A program made the translations under genes and the position numbers. The notes under the pieces were generated by a model. The model saw only the letters and a program-made list of their open reading frames with translations, had not been told where the DNA came from and made no database searches. Positions 26,361-34,434 of a DNA stretch of 64,000 nt are shown piece after piece. This stretch comes from Vibrio diazotrophicus (lineage in GTDB: Bacteria > Pseudomonadota > Gammaproteobacteria > Enterobacterales > Vibrionaceae), in the NCBI RefSeq assembly GCF_038452265.1, contig NZ_CP151842.1, positions 186,001-250,000 of the forward strand. Reading direction: 5' to 3'. Within the stretch, counting starts at the first letter, position 1, and the number at the start of each line of letters is the position of its first letter.

Positions 26361-27761
26361 TTAGATTGGCAAGGTGAACTGAACTTTTAAGCCATTGAGT
26401 GAGCTGCGGCTAGCTTCAATCACGCCACTGTGCTGGCGAATGGCACTTTCGGTGATGGCTAAACCTAAACCTGTGCCGCCACTGTGTCTGTCTCTCGCTG
26501 TTGAAACGCGATAAAACGGGCGAAAAATTTGCGACAACTCGTCGTCGGGTACGCCATCTCCGTCATCTTCTACCGATACTGTCAACTGATTATCAGTGGC
26601 AGAAAAGTGCACAACGATGTTGTCTTTACTGTAATAAATAGCATTACGAACGATGTTTTCTAAGGCACTCATTAATAGTTTTGGGTTACCAGAAATAGTG
26701 ACATTAGGAATATCATCAAAATGCAGCTTTTTATTCATTTGCTCTGCTTCAAACTGAGCATCGCTAAGCAATTCTTCCCAGAGGCTACGCAGAGGTTGCT
26801 CTTCACTACTCAGGTGACTATTCGTCTGCATTCTCGACAGTTCGAGCAATTCACCAATCATCTGTTCTAAGCGCTGAGCTTCGGTGTCTATTCGCTCAAG
26901 TTCGCTACTGGTACCTTGTTTGCGGGTTGCCAGTGCGTTAGCCATACGTAAGCGGGTAAGTGGAGAACGCAGCTCGTGGGAGATATCAGACAGTAGTCTC
27001 TGCTGGCCAGAGATCATTAGGTTTACGGCTTCAACCATTTGGTTGAAGCTACGGCCAGCCTGACGAAACTCCATAGTACCTTTCTCAAGATCTGGGTCTG
27101 CTTCAAATTGTCCACGCGCCACGCGCTGAGCGGCTTGTGCCAGACGTTGTGCTGGCTTACTCAGTGCCCAGGCAAGCCATAACAGAAGCGGAGTACTGAC
27201 TAACATAACGGCTAACAGCAGTTGTACTGGTTTATCAAACAACTGAAGTAACAAAGGTGGTGGTAGATCCCAGCGGAAACCGACATAGAGCAACAGGTTT
27301 CGTTTGGCTAAAACAACAGGCACAGGCCCAGCAATCATGTATCGACCATATAGGCGTTGCTGCGGCTTATCGATGGATTCAATACTGGTCGCAAAGTTTT
27401 GCAGTGCCTTGTATTTGAAATCTGGGCGCTCGCGAGCGGTTAACACGTTACCGTCTAAATCAGTGACAAAGAAACGTGGTCGCTCATCTCGGTCTTCATT
27501 ATGCTTCATCGGCCCGAAACCACGGTTTCCATTTCCCTCAAGGAACATCAGAATACGCGTGAGATTGGTTTCGTCTCTAAAATGCTCTTCAAGCATCTCT
27601 TTCTGCACGATGATGCGTTGATGCATCTCTGGCGGTAAGTCGCGAGATTTTCGTGGATCTAAATGGGGAATGGCCAATACTGCCAGCAACACCAAAAACA
27701 TGGTGAGCCAGAATATGGCAAAGATACGTCCATAGAGATTGTTGAATGTTGGTAAACGCAT
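26361..27761 (-). CDS. cpxA: Sensor histidine kinase CpxA
   Basis: CpxA senses misfolded envelope proteins and phosphorylates CpxR. The 466 aa product has two membrane segments (about 10-32 and 178-200) around a periplasmic domain, a HAMP linker (LSKPAQRLAQAAQRVARGQF), phosphoacceptor H262 in SDISHELRSPLTRLR, and an ATP-binding domain with NAIYYS, VEDDGDGVPDDEL and GGTGLGLAI. Its ATG overlaps the cpxR stop by one base (TAATG), indicating translational coupling. Confidence 0.95.
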   Translation of the reverse strand: MRLPTFNNLYGRIFAIFWLTMFLVLLAVLAIPHLDPRKSRDLPPEMHQRIIVQKEMLEEHFRDETNLTRILMFLEGNGNRGFGPMKHNEDRDERPRFFVTDLDGNVLTARERPDFKYKALQNFATSIESIDKPQQRLYGRYMIAGPVPVVLAKRNLLLYVGFRWDLPPPLLLQLFDKPVQLLLAVMLVSTPLLLWLAWALSKPAQRLAQAAQRVARGQFEADPDLEKGTMEFRQAGRSFNQMVEAVNLMISGQQRLLSDISHELRSPLTRLRMANALATRKQGTSSELERIDTEAQRLEQMIGELLELSRMQTNSHLSSEEQPLRSLWEELLSDAQFEAEQMNKKLHFDDIPNVTISGNPKLLMSALENIVRNAIYYSKDNIVVHFSATDNQLTVSVEDDGDGVPDDELSQIFRPFYRVSTARDRHSGGTGLGLAITESAIRQHSGVIEASRSSLNGLKVQFTLPI

Positions 27762-28444
27762 TAATCCTCCAACACCATTAGGTAACCTCTTCCTCGAAGT
27801 GTTTTGATTCTCGCTTTTCCATCTGCGCGTTCAGGCAGTTTTTTACGAAGGTTTGAAACATGCATGTCTATGGCGCGGTCAAAAGCGGCTAACCTTTTGC
27901 CCAGTACATCAAGACTCAGATCTTCTTTGGTGATGGTGTTGCCCGGGTTTTGAACAAAGTGGGTTAATAGGGCGAACTCTGTGGACGTGAGATCGAGCAG
28001 TTCACCTTGGCAGTAAGCTTCTTGCTTACCCGGAAAAACCTGAATATCTTGGCATTCAATCATGTCTGAATGTTTGTTTTGGTGTTGCTGAGTACGGCGC
28101 AGTACTGCACGAATTCTTGCCAATAATTCTCGATCACTAAACGGTTTTGGAAGATAGTCATCAGCCCCCAGTTCTAAACCTATCACGCGATCAATTTCTT
28201 CACCTTTGGCGGTGAGCATCAGCACGGGTGTCTGCCATTTTTCGCGTATTTTTTTCAGCGTTTCCATGCCGTTGAGCTTAGGCATCATGACATCGAGCAA
28301 AATTAAATCGACACTGTCATTGACCGCGTGTAGCCCTGCTTCTCCATCGTTAGCTTCGGATACGTCAAACCCTTCATAGCTTAAAACTTCTTTCAGCAAG
28401 CCGGTTAATTCTGTGTCGTCATCAATCAGTAGGATGTGTGCCAT
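27761..28444 (-). CDS. cpxR: Response regulator CpxR
   Basis: CpxR is the OmpR-type regulator of the envelope stress response. The 227 aa product has acidic D8-D9-D10, phosphoacceptor D51 in LILLDVMMPKLNG, lysine in LPKPFSDREL, and a C-terminal winged helix (LTSTEFALLTHFVQNPG, MHVSNLRKKLP, IKTLRGRGYLM). It is translationally coupled to cpxA and divergent from cpxP, with a perfect CpxR box in the shared promoter region, so autoregulation is likely. Confidence 0.96.
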   Translation of the reverse strand: MAHILLIDDDTELTGLLKEVLSYEGFDVSEANDGEAGLHAVNDSVDLILLDVMMPKLNGMETLKKIREKWQTPVLMLTAKGEEIDRVIGLELGADDYLPKPFSDRELLARIRAVLRRTQQHQNKHSDMIECQDIQVFPGKQEAYCQGELLDLTSTEFALLTHFVQNPGNTITKEDLSLDVLGKRLAAFDRAIDMHVSNLRKKLPERADGKARIKTLRGRGYLMVLED

Positions 28445-28583
28445 GGTTACCTCAAAACATTACGAACTGCCAATCCATTGTTTACTGCCAACAGTCGTTC
28501 AATATAAACCGTTCAATCAAAACGGTGGTTGCTGAATATAGTGTACTGTGAATTAAGCTTTGGGATCATAGCTAAACTCGCCC

Positions 28584-28598
28584 TTTACGATTATTTAC
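28584..28598 (-). promoter_or_regulatory. CpxR binding box
   Basis: TTTAC-GATTA-TTTAC, that is GTAAA-N5-GTAAA on the minus strand, is an exact match to the CpxR consensus. It lies 94 bp before cpxP and 140 bp before cpxR. Confidence 0.85.
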
Positions 28599-28691
28599 GC
28601 TTCTTAAACACAGCTTTACATGCCAAGTCGTATTATAAATTTAAGCGCTGCACAGGCAGCCGATTCAAGTCCCAACGAGAAGGAAAAGATT

Positions 28692-29276
28692 ATGAAACTG
28701 GCAAAAAGAATGATCCTTGCAGCTATTGTTCTACCAATTACTTTAGGCTCAGCCGCTGTATTTGCAGCTGGTGGCGGTAAAGGTCCGGGTCGCGATTTTG
28801 GTGGTGACTGTGGACGTGGTGGCATGATGAACCCAGAAATGTTTTCTCAATTGAATGTCACTCCTGAGCAGAAAGCAAAAATGGCAGAGCTTCGCCTAAA
28901 ACAACGTGATGCGATGCATGCACAACGCAGTGGCAAACACTCTGAAATGCGCGCTTTGAAACAGCAAGAACGCGATTTGGTGATGTCATCAAACTTCGAT
29001 GAAGCCGCAGCGAAAAAACTGGCAGAACAAATGGTTCAACTTCGCGCAGAGCAGCGTGTGGCTATGATGCAGCACCGCAACGAGATGATGAACGTGTTAA
29101 CTGCAGATCAAAAAACAAAACTGGCATCAATTCAACAAGACCGTATGAACGAATGTGTGTTGTTTGGACAAGGTGGTCCTAACGGTCAAGGTGGAAAAGG
29201 TGGTCAAGGTCCACGCGGCCAAGGCATGATGCGTGGAGGCCCTCAAGGCCAATCCATGGCACCTATGATGCAATAA
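28692..29276 (+). CDS. cpxP: Periplasmic CpxP/Spy family protein
   Basis: CpxP-type proteins are periplasmic chaperones that restrain CpxA until misfolded proteins titrate them away. The 194 aa product has a signal peptide (MKLAKRMILAAIVLPITLG...AVFA). Two LTxxQ-type repeats follow, LNVTPEQKAKM and LTADQKTKLA, with helical Glu/Gln/Arg-rich sequence between them. The C-terminal tail is rich in Gly, Gln and Met (QGGPNGQGGKGGQGPRG). Start ATG at 28692 follows GAGAAGGA; the frame is open to 28620 but that extension would destroy the signal peptide. Divergence from cpxRA and the CpxR box support CpxP rather than Spy. The Gly/Met-rich tail is unusual compared with E. coli. Confidence 0.88.
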   Translation: MKLAKRMILAAIVLPITLGSAAVFAAGGGKGPGRDFGGDCGRGGMMNPEMFSQLNVTPEQKAKMAELRLKQRDAMHAQRSGKHSEMRALKQQERDLVMSSNFDEAAAKKLAEQMVQLRAEQRVAMMQHRNEMMNVLTADQKTKLASIQQDRMNECVLFGQGGPNGQGGKGGQGPRGQGMMRGGPQGQSMAPMMQ

Positions 29277-29304
29277 GTCACGTATTGAATGCGTGCAGTG
29301 ATTC

Positions 29305-29328
29305 AAAGGCAGCTTAGGCTGCCTTTTC
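29305..29328 (+). terminator. Terminator after cpxP
   Basis: AAAGGCAGC and GCTGCCTTT form a 9-bp stem with loop TTAG, followed by TCTT. Confidence 0.85.
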
Positions 29329-29423
29329 TTGTCTGGTTAAACCTGTGACTAATTTTATTCTCAAACAAGCATCCTGAGAGCTTTTAGGTATAATCAATGC
29401 ATTGTTTGTTAAGGTAAGACGTT

Positions 29424-30332
29424 ATGAAAAAGGAATACGCACGTTTAGTCACAATTGCTGCGTGGACAGCAACCTGTGTTGCTACCTTACTTTTGATCAT
29501 TAAAGTTGCGGCTTGGTGGGTAACCGGGTCGGTCAGTTTACTGGCATCTCTCATCGACTCAATGTTGGATATCGCCGCTTCTGTGGTAAACCTTGTGGTG
29601 TTGCGCTATTCCCTTCAGCCGGCTGACAGAGAACATGCATTTGGTCATGGCAAGGCGGAATCGTTGGCTGCACTTGCTCAAGCTATGTTTATCTCCGGTT
29701 CTGCTTGTTTCCTCATTCTTAATGGTGTTGATCGCTTTTTCCGCCCGCATGAACTGCAAACTCCTGAGTACGGTATTTATGTCAGCTTATTGGCGATCAT
29801 TGTGACCTTTGGTCTGGTGCTTTTTCAGCGTCATGTGGTTAAGAAGACAGGCAGTCAGGCAATTGCTGCGGATTCACTGCATTATCAGTCAGACTTATAC
29901 ATGAATGGCGCTATTATGATTGCATTAGGCCTAAGCTGGTTTGGTGTGACACAAGCAGATGCGGTGTTTGCAATTGGTATCGGCTGTTTTATCCTATTCA
30001 GTGCTTACAAAATGGTGCAAGAAGCCATTCAAACGTTACTCGATAGGCAACTTCCTGAAGAGGAAAGGGAACAGATACGTCAGATTTCTCTGTCTGTAGA
30101 AGGTGTTATGGGGGTTCATGATCTGCGAACTCGCATGTCAGGGCCAGTGAGATTTATTCAGCTACACTTAGAACTGGATGACAAGATGCCTTTGATTGAA
30201 GCGCATCGGATTGCAGACGTTGTCGATGACAAATTATGTAAGGCTTTTCCGGGGGCGGATGTCTTGATTCACCAAGATCCGTACTCGTTAATGTTTGGCC
30301 CTGAGAGGAAACAAAAACTTCAACCGTGGTAG
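29424..30332 (+). CDS. fieF: Cation efflux pump FieF (CDF family)
   Basis: FieF exports Fe2+ and Zn2+ across the inner membrane by proton exchange. The 302 aa product has six predicted spans, with metal-site aspartates in SMLDIAAS and the His/Asp pair in DSLHYQSDLYMN, matching E. coli FieF D45/D49/H153/D157. GHGKAESLAALAQ is the family loop. The cytoplasmic C-terminal domain includes GVHDLRTRMSG and FIQLHLELD. It sits between cpxP and pfkA, as in enterobacteria. Confidence 0.95.
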   Translation: MKKEYARLVTIAAWTATCVATLLLIIKVAAWWVTGSVSLLASLIDSMLDIAASVVNLVVLRYSLQPADREHAFGHGKAESLAALAQAMFISGSACFLILNGVDRFFRPHELQTPEYGIYVSLLAIIVTFGLVLFQRHVVKKTGSQAIAADSLHYQSDLYMNGAIMIALGLSWFGVTQADAVFAIGIGCFILFSAYKMVQEAIQTLLDRQLPEEEREQIRQISLSVEGVMGVHDLRTRMSGPVRFIQLHLELDDKMPLIEAHRIADVVDDKLCKAFPGADVLIHQDPYSLMFGPERKQKLQPW

Positions 30333-30579
30333 CGACAAAGCTTGTCAGATCGACTATATTTTTTTGCGGTATGAATAAAATGCATGAATCTGATGTGAAT
30401 CAACGATGGGATAGTGCAAAACTGTAATACTGTTTCTGGGTAAAAAGCTTTATAGCAGCGCATGCTAAGCAAGTTAGTTCTTCTAACATACAAACATAAT
30501 TACAAGATTCTGCTGTTCGAATACAATTTCGGGCAGCGCCAAAAATAGCTATACAAATTTCAAAAAATTGAGGGTGATC
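30333..30579. other. Intergenic region upstream of pfkA
   Basis: About 250 bp without a gene. A T run at 30358-30366 follows a weak 5-bp hairpin and may end fieF transcription. The pfkA promoter should lie here; TGTGAATCAACG at 30394-30405 vaguely recalls a Cra site but is too weak to call. Confidence 0.35.
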
Positions 30580-31542
30580 ATGATAAAAAAGATCGGTGTT
30601 TTGACTAGTGGTGGCGATGCTCCGGGTATGAACGCGGCAATTCGCGGTGTAGTACGTACAGCGTTAAGCGCAGGCATTGAAGTCTATGGTATCTATGACG
30701 GTTACCACGGTCTATATGAAGACCGCATTAAGAAACTTGACCGTTCAAGTGTTTCTGATGTAATCAACCGTGGTGGTACTTTCTTAGGTTCAGCTCGCTT
30801 CCCTGAGTTCAAAGAAGTCGCAGTACGTGAAAAAGCTATCGAAAACTTGAATAAGCACGGTATCGAAGCGCTCGTTGTTATCGGTGGTGATGGTTCGTAC
30901 ATGGGTGCTAAGAAACTGACTGAAATGGGTTACCCATGTATCGGTCTTCCGGGCACAATTGATAACGATATCGCAGGTACTGATTACACTATCGGTTACT
31001 TAACAGCACTTAATACTGTTATCGAATCTATTGACCGTCTACGTGATACTTCTTCATCTCACCAACGTATTTCTATCGTAGAAATCATGGGTCGTCATTG
31101 TGGTGATTTAACTCTGACATCTGCAATTGCGGGTGGTTGTGAGTACATCATTACTCCTGAAACAGGATTAGATATGGATAGCCTGATTTCAAACATTCAA
31201 GACGGCATCAAAAAAGGTAAGAAGCACGCAATCATTGCTCTTACTGAGTTGATGGTGGATGCAAATGTACTGGCGAAAGAGATCGAGAAAGCAACTAAGC
31301 GTGAAACTCGCGCAACAATTCTTGGTCACATCCAACGTGGTGGTAAACCAACAGCGTTTGACCGTGTATTGGCTTCTCGTATGGGTAACTACGCAGTTCA
31401 CCTATTAATGGAAGGCCACGGTGGTCGTTGTGTTGGTATCCAAAAAGAAGAATTGGTTCACCATGACATCATCGATGCGATTGAAAACATGCGTCGTCCA
31501 GTTCGTACCGATCTTTACAAAGTGGCTGAAGAGTTATTCTAA
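30580..31542 (+). CDS. pfkA: 6-phosphofructokinase I
   Basis: PfkA phosphorylates fructose 6-phosphate with ATP, the committed step of glycolysis. The 320 aa product has the same length as E. coli PfkA and begins MIKKIGVLTSGGDAPGMNAAIRG. Other motifs are IGGDGSYMGA, the catalytic LPGTIDNDIAGTDYTIG, VEIMGRHCGDL and ILGHIQRGGKPTA. ATG at 30580 follows AGGGTG; a TTG four codons earlier is not needed. Confidence 0.98.
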   Translation: MIKKIGVLTSGGDAPGMNAAIRGVVRTALSAGIEVYGIYDGYHGLYEDRIKKLDRSSVSDVINRGGTFLGSARFPEFKEVAVREKAIENLNKHGIEALVVIGGDGSYMGAKKLTEMGYPCIGLPGTIDNDIAGTDYTIGYLTALNTVIESIDRLRDTSSSHQRISIVEIMGRHCGDLTLTSAIAGGCEYIITPETGLDMDSLISNIQDGIKKGKKHAIIALTELMVDANVLAKEIEKATKRETRATILGHIQRGGKPTAFDRVLASRMGNYAVHLLMEGHGGRCVGIQKEELVHHDIIDAIENMRRPVRTDLYKVAEELF

Positions 31543-31570
31543 GCAACGTTTGAAGACAAAGATTAAACAC

Positions 31571-31598
31571 AAAAAGACCGCTAGTGCGGTCTTTTTTT
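31571..31598. terminator. Bidirectional terminator, pfkA/glpX
   Basis: AAAAGACCGC and GCGGTCTTTT form a 10-bp stem with loop TAGT between convergent pfkA and glpX; T runs are present on both strands. Confidence 0.93.
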
Positions 31599-31609
31599 AT
31601 GCTTAATTC

Positions 31610-32617
31610 TTAGAGAATAATGTCGCGAATTTCTGCGTCTTTACGTTCTAAGTAGTGAATCGATTTGATACGACGAATAGTACGGCAACGACCACGAACC
31701 AACAGAGTTTCGGTTGTTGCAATATGGCCTTTACGCGAAATACCTTCTAGCAGATCACCTTTAGTGATACCTGTCGCTGAGAAGATAATATTGTCACTGC
31801 GCGCCATATCTTCCATCTTCAGAACCACGTTTGCTTCAACACCCATTTGTTTGCAGCGTTCAAGTTCGCTTGCGCCCCAAATACGGTTGTCTTCTGTGTC
31901 ACCTTTCACTTGATGACGAGGAAGCAGACGTCCATGCATATCGCCGTCAAGAGCACGAATAACAGCAGCCGAAACCACACCTTCAGGTGCACCGCCGATG
32001 CAGTACATTGCATCCACTTCGCTATCTGGCATACATGTCAAAATAGAAGCTGCTACATCGCCGTCTGGCACAGCAAATACACGAACACCCATTTGCTGCA
32101 TTTCCGCTATTACCGCGTCGTGGCGAGGTTTTGCAAGCGTTGTAACAACAAGCGTATCAAGTGATTTACCTAAAGCTTGAGCAATGTTTTCTAAGTTTTC
32201 TTTTAGCGGTTTATTCAGATCGATACAGCCTTTCGCACCCGGACCAACAACCAGTTTTTCCATGTACATATCTGGCGCTTTCAAGAAACTGCCTTTTTCG
32301 CCAGCCGCAAGTACCGCTAGTGCATTCGATTGTCCCATCGCCGTCATACGAGTGCCTTCGATTGGGTCAACGGCGATATCGACTTCATCACCACCTAAAC
32401 CAACTTTTTCACCGATGAACAACATAGGAGCATCGTCGATTTCCCCTTCACCAATAACAATTTCGCCTTGGATTTCTGTTTGATTCAGTAGTGTACGCAT
32501 GACTTCTACGGCTGCGCCATCAGCAGCATTTTTATCGCCACGACCAAGCCATTTATAACCGGCTAGTGCAGCACCTTCTGTGACTCGGGAAAAAGCCATT
32601 GCTAAATCACGTTTCAT
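31610..32617 (-). CDS. glpX: Fructose-1,6-bisphosphatase class II (GlpX)
   Basis: GlpX dephosphorylates fructose 1,6-bisphosphate in gluconeogenesis, opposing the convergent neighbour pfkA. The 335 aa product begins MKRDLAMAFSRVTEGAALAG and has GEGEIDDAPMLFIGE, the metal-binding VDPIEGTRMTAMG, CIGGAPEGVV and SATGITKGDLL. ATG at 32617 follows GGAGTGAAA; a GTG six bases upstream lies inside that site. A PurR-like box lies 60 bp upstream. Confidence 0.96.
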   Translation of the reverse strand: MKRDLAMAFSRVTEGAALAGYKWLGRGDKNAADGAAVEVMRTLLNQTEIQGEIVIGEGEIDDAPMLFIGEKVGLGGDEVDIAVDPIEGTRMTAMGQSNALAVLAAGEKGSFLKAPDMYMEKLVVGPGAKGCIDLNKPLKENLENIAQALGKSLDTLVVTTLAKPRHDAVIAEMQQMGVRVFAVPDGDVAASILTCMPDSEVDAMYCIGGAPEGVVSAAVIRALDGDMHGRLLPRHQVKGDTEDNRIWGASELERCKQMGVEANVVLKMEDMARSDNIIFSATGITKGDLLEGISRKGHIATTETLLVRGRCRTIRRIKSIHYLERKDAEIRDIIL

Positions 32618-32938
32618 TTTCACTCCAACTCAGAACGATAGGGGATAATTTTGGGCGGCATTCTAACATAATAGTAGGAAAACGTTTGCTAATTAGCCTA
32701 GCAGAGAGTTGTATTGGATCAAAAGATAGTGAGATTTAACACGTTACTGGGCGTATTCCGATCGAGCTGTAGTCACTTTCTTAGATGAAAGTTAGCGTTA
32801 GGTAAAATTGCGCTGTTTTTTTAAGCGAATAGCGAAAAAGATCGAATATAGTGAGTGTTTCTCTGGGCTGGGCTGAGTAGAATGGGGCAATCAGTGACGT
32901 TTTGTCCATTGCAACCGAATCAATAAAGGGTAAGTACC
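32618..32938. promoter_or_regulatory. Divergent promoter region, glpX and zapB
   Basis: About 320 bp without a credible gene. It contains the PurR-like 15-mer GGAAAACGTTTGCTA at 32677-32691, identical to the one near gmk and yhhQ. I could not assign -35/-10 boxes with confidence. Confidence 0.45.
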
Positions 32939-33181
32939 ATGTCTTTTGAAGTACTAGAACAACTAGAAGCAAAAATTCAAACTGCGGTTGACACAATCGC
33001 TCTACTGCAAATGGAAGTTGAAGAGCTTAAAGAAGAGAAGCAAAAGCTAGTAGAAGAAGCGAATGAGTTAAAAGCAAACCACGAAGCTTCTATTCAAAAA
33101 GCACAACAAATTCAACAAGAGCACGACCAATGGCAAGAACGCATCCGTAACCTGCTTGGCAAAATGGATGATGTGGAATAA
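32939..33181 (+). CDS. zapB: Cell division protein ZapB
   Basis: ZapB is a small cytoplasmic coiled-coil protein that crosslinks ZapA and stabilises the Z-ring. The 80 aa product begins MSFEVLEQLEAKIQTAVDTI and is almost entirely heptad coiled coil rich in Glu, Lys and Gln, as expected. It lies beside glpX, a conserved gammaproteobacterial position. A terminator follows. Confidence 0.95.
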   Translation: MSFEVLEQLEAKIQTAVDTIALLQMEVEELKEEKQKLVEEANELKANHEASIQKAQQIQQEHDQWQERIRNLLGKMDDVE

Positions 33182-33201
33182 GCCTACGCTTTTCACAAAC
33201 A

Positions 33202-33231
33202 AAAAAACGCCGAAGATTATCGGCGTTTTTT
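33202..33231. terminator. Bidirectional terminator, zapB/metF
   Basis: AAAAAACGCCGA and TCGGCGTTTTTT form a 12-bp stem with loop AGATTA between convergent zapB and metF. Confidence 0.92.
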
Positions 33232-33270
33232 TATGTTTCGAATATCCAGTTAGAACAGCTTTGTTTGATG

Positions 33271-34158
33271 TTAGCGAGTAGGGCGAACACCTAAAGTATG
33301 GCAAAGCGCATAAGTCATTTCTGCACGGTTTAGCGTATAGAAATGGAAGTCCTTTACGCCTTCGCGTGAAAGAACACGAACCATATCAATTGCCTGACTT
33401 GCACCTACTAGCTGGCGTGTCACAGGATCATCTTCCAAACCTTCGAATTGTTTTGCCATCCAGCTTGGTACTTTCACATTGTTTTGTGCAGCAAAGCGAG
33501 ATGCTTGAGCAAAGTTAGATACTGGCAGAATACCCGGTACGATTTCCACATCAATGCCTGCCGCTACACAGCGGTCACGAAAACGCAGGTAGCTTTCTAC
33601 ATCGAAGAAGAACTGAGTAATGGCACGGTTTGCACCTGCATCGACTTTGCGTTTCAGGTTCAGTAAATCCGCTTGAGCACTTTTTGCTTCAGGGTGTACC
33701 TCTGGAAATGCCGCTACTGAGATATCAAAATCGTGGCGAGATTTCAGTAACTCAACCAGATCGGATGCGTACATTTCAGGTTTGCCACCGCCAGGAGGAA
33801 TGTCACCTCGCAGGGCCACAATGTTTTGAATGCCGTTTGCCCAGTAATCATCAGCGATGTTGATCAGTTCTTCACGAGAAGCGTCAATACAGGTCAAGTG
33901 TGGCGCAGAAACAAGGCCAGTTTGCTCCTTGATTGCTTTGATGATCGAGTGGGTACGGTCACGTTCACCAGAGTTTGCACCATAGGTAACAGAGACAAAC
34001 TTTGGTTGAAGAGTTTTTAGACGGTGTACAGAGTTCCACAAGGTTTCTTCCATTTTTTCTGAACTAGGCGGAAAAAACTCAAAAGACACATTAATGTTAG
34101 AAAGTTCAGAAATATTCTGATTTAAAGCGTCGATATGGCCTGCGTGTGTGTATCCCAT
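33271..34158 (-). CDS. metF: Methylenetetrahydrofolate reductase
   Basis: MetF reduces 5,10-methylene-tetrahydrofolate to 5-methyl-tetrahydrofolate, methyl donor for methionine synthesis. The 295 aa product begins MGYTHAGHIDALNQNISEL and has NVSFEFFPPSS, FVSVTYGANSGERDRT, NIVALRGDIPPGGG and ITQFFFDVESY. ATG at 34158 is preceded by AAGGAGA; an upstream extension of eight residues is not family-like. MetJ-type boxes lie 50-75 bp upstream. Confidence 0.97.
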   Translation of the reverse strand: MGYTHAGHIDALNQNISELSNINVSFEFFPPSSEKMEETLWNSVHRLKTLQPKFVSVTYGANSGERDRTHSIIKAIKEQTGLVSAPHLTCIDASREELINIADDYWANGIQNIVALRGDIPPGGGKPEMYASDLVELLKSRHDFDISVAAFPEVHPEAKSAQADLLNLKRKVDAGANRAITQFFFDVESYLRFRDRCVAAGIDVEIVPGILPVSNFAQASRFAAQNNVKVPSWMAKQFEGLEDDPVTRQLVGASQAIDMVRVLSREGVKDFHFYTLNRAEMTYALCHTLGVRPTR

Positions 34159-34207
34159 CTTTTTTCTCCTTGTAGCTTGCACTACAAACGCTGATATTCG
34201 TTTAGAT

Positions 34208-34231
34208 TGACGTTTAGACGTCTATATGGCT
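34208..34231. promoter_or_regulatory. MetJ operator upstream of metF
   Basis: Three consecutive 8-mers, TGACGTTT, AGACGTCT and ATATGGCT, include one perfect met box (AGACGTCT at 34216-34223). MetJ with S-adenosylmethionine would repress metF here. Confidence 0.75.
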
Positions 34232-34400
34232 ACAGAATGTATTGAATACGTTTTAATGTCAACTTAACTATTATGAATTTTTCTCATGTTGATCGTGAAG
34301 CCAATTCAACTCTTTTAAACTCCAAAAGTTGATATTTCATATCAAAAGCCGACAACTTCGAGTGATATTCTGGCTTGAGAGAGTTTGCTAGCTATAAACA

Positions 34401-34430
34401 ATAAAACTCGCCAGTTACGGCGAGTTTTAT
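34401..34430 (-). terminator. Terminator of metBL
   Basis: ATAAAACTCGCC and GGCGAGTTTTAT form a 12-bp stem with a 6-nt loop just after metL. Confidence 0.88.
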
Positions 34431-34434
34431 AAAG

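Noticed and set aside
30394..30405. Possible Cra site upstream of pfkA
   Set aside because: TGTGAATCAACG matches only part of the Cra consensus and lies far from pfkA; too weak to list.
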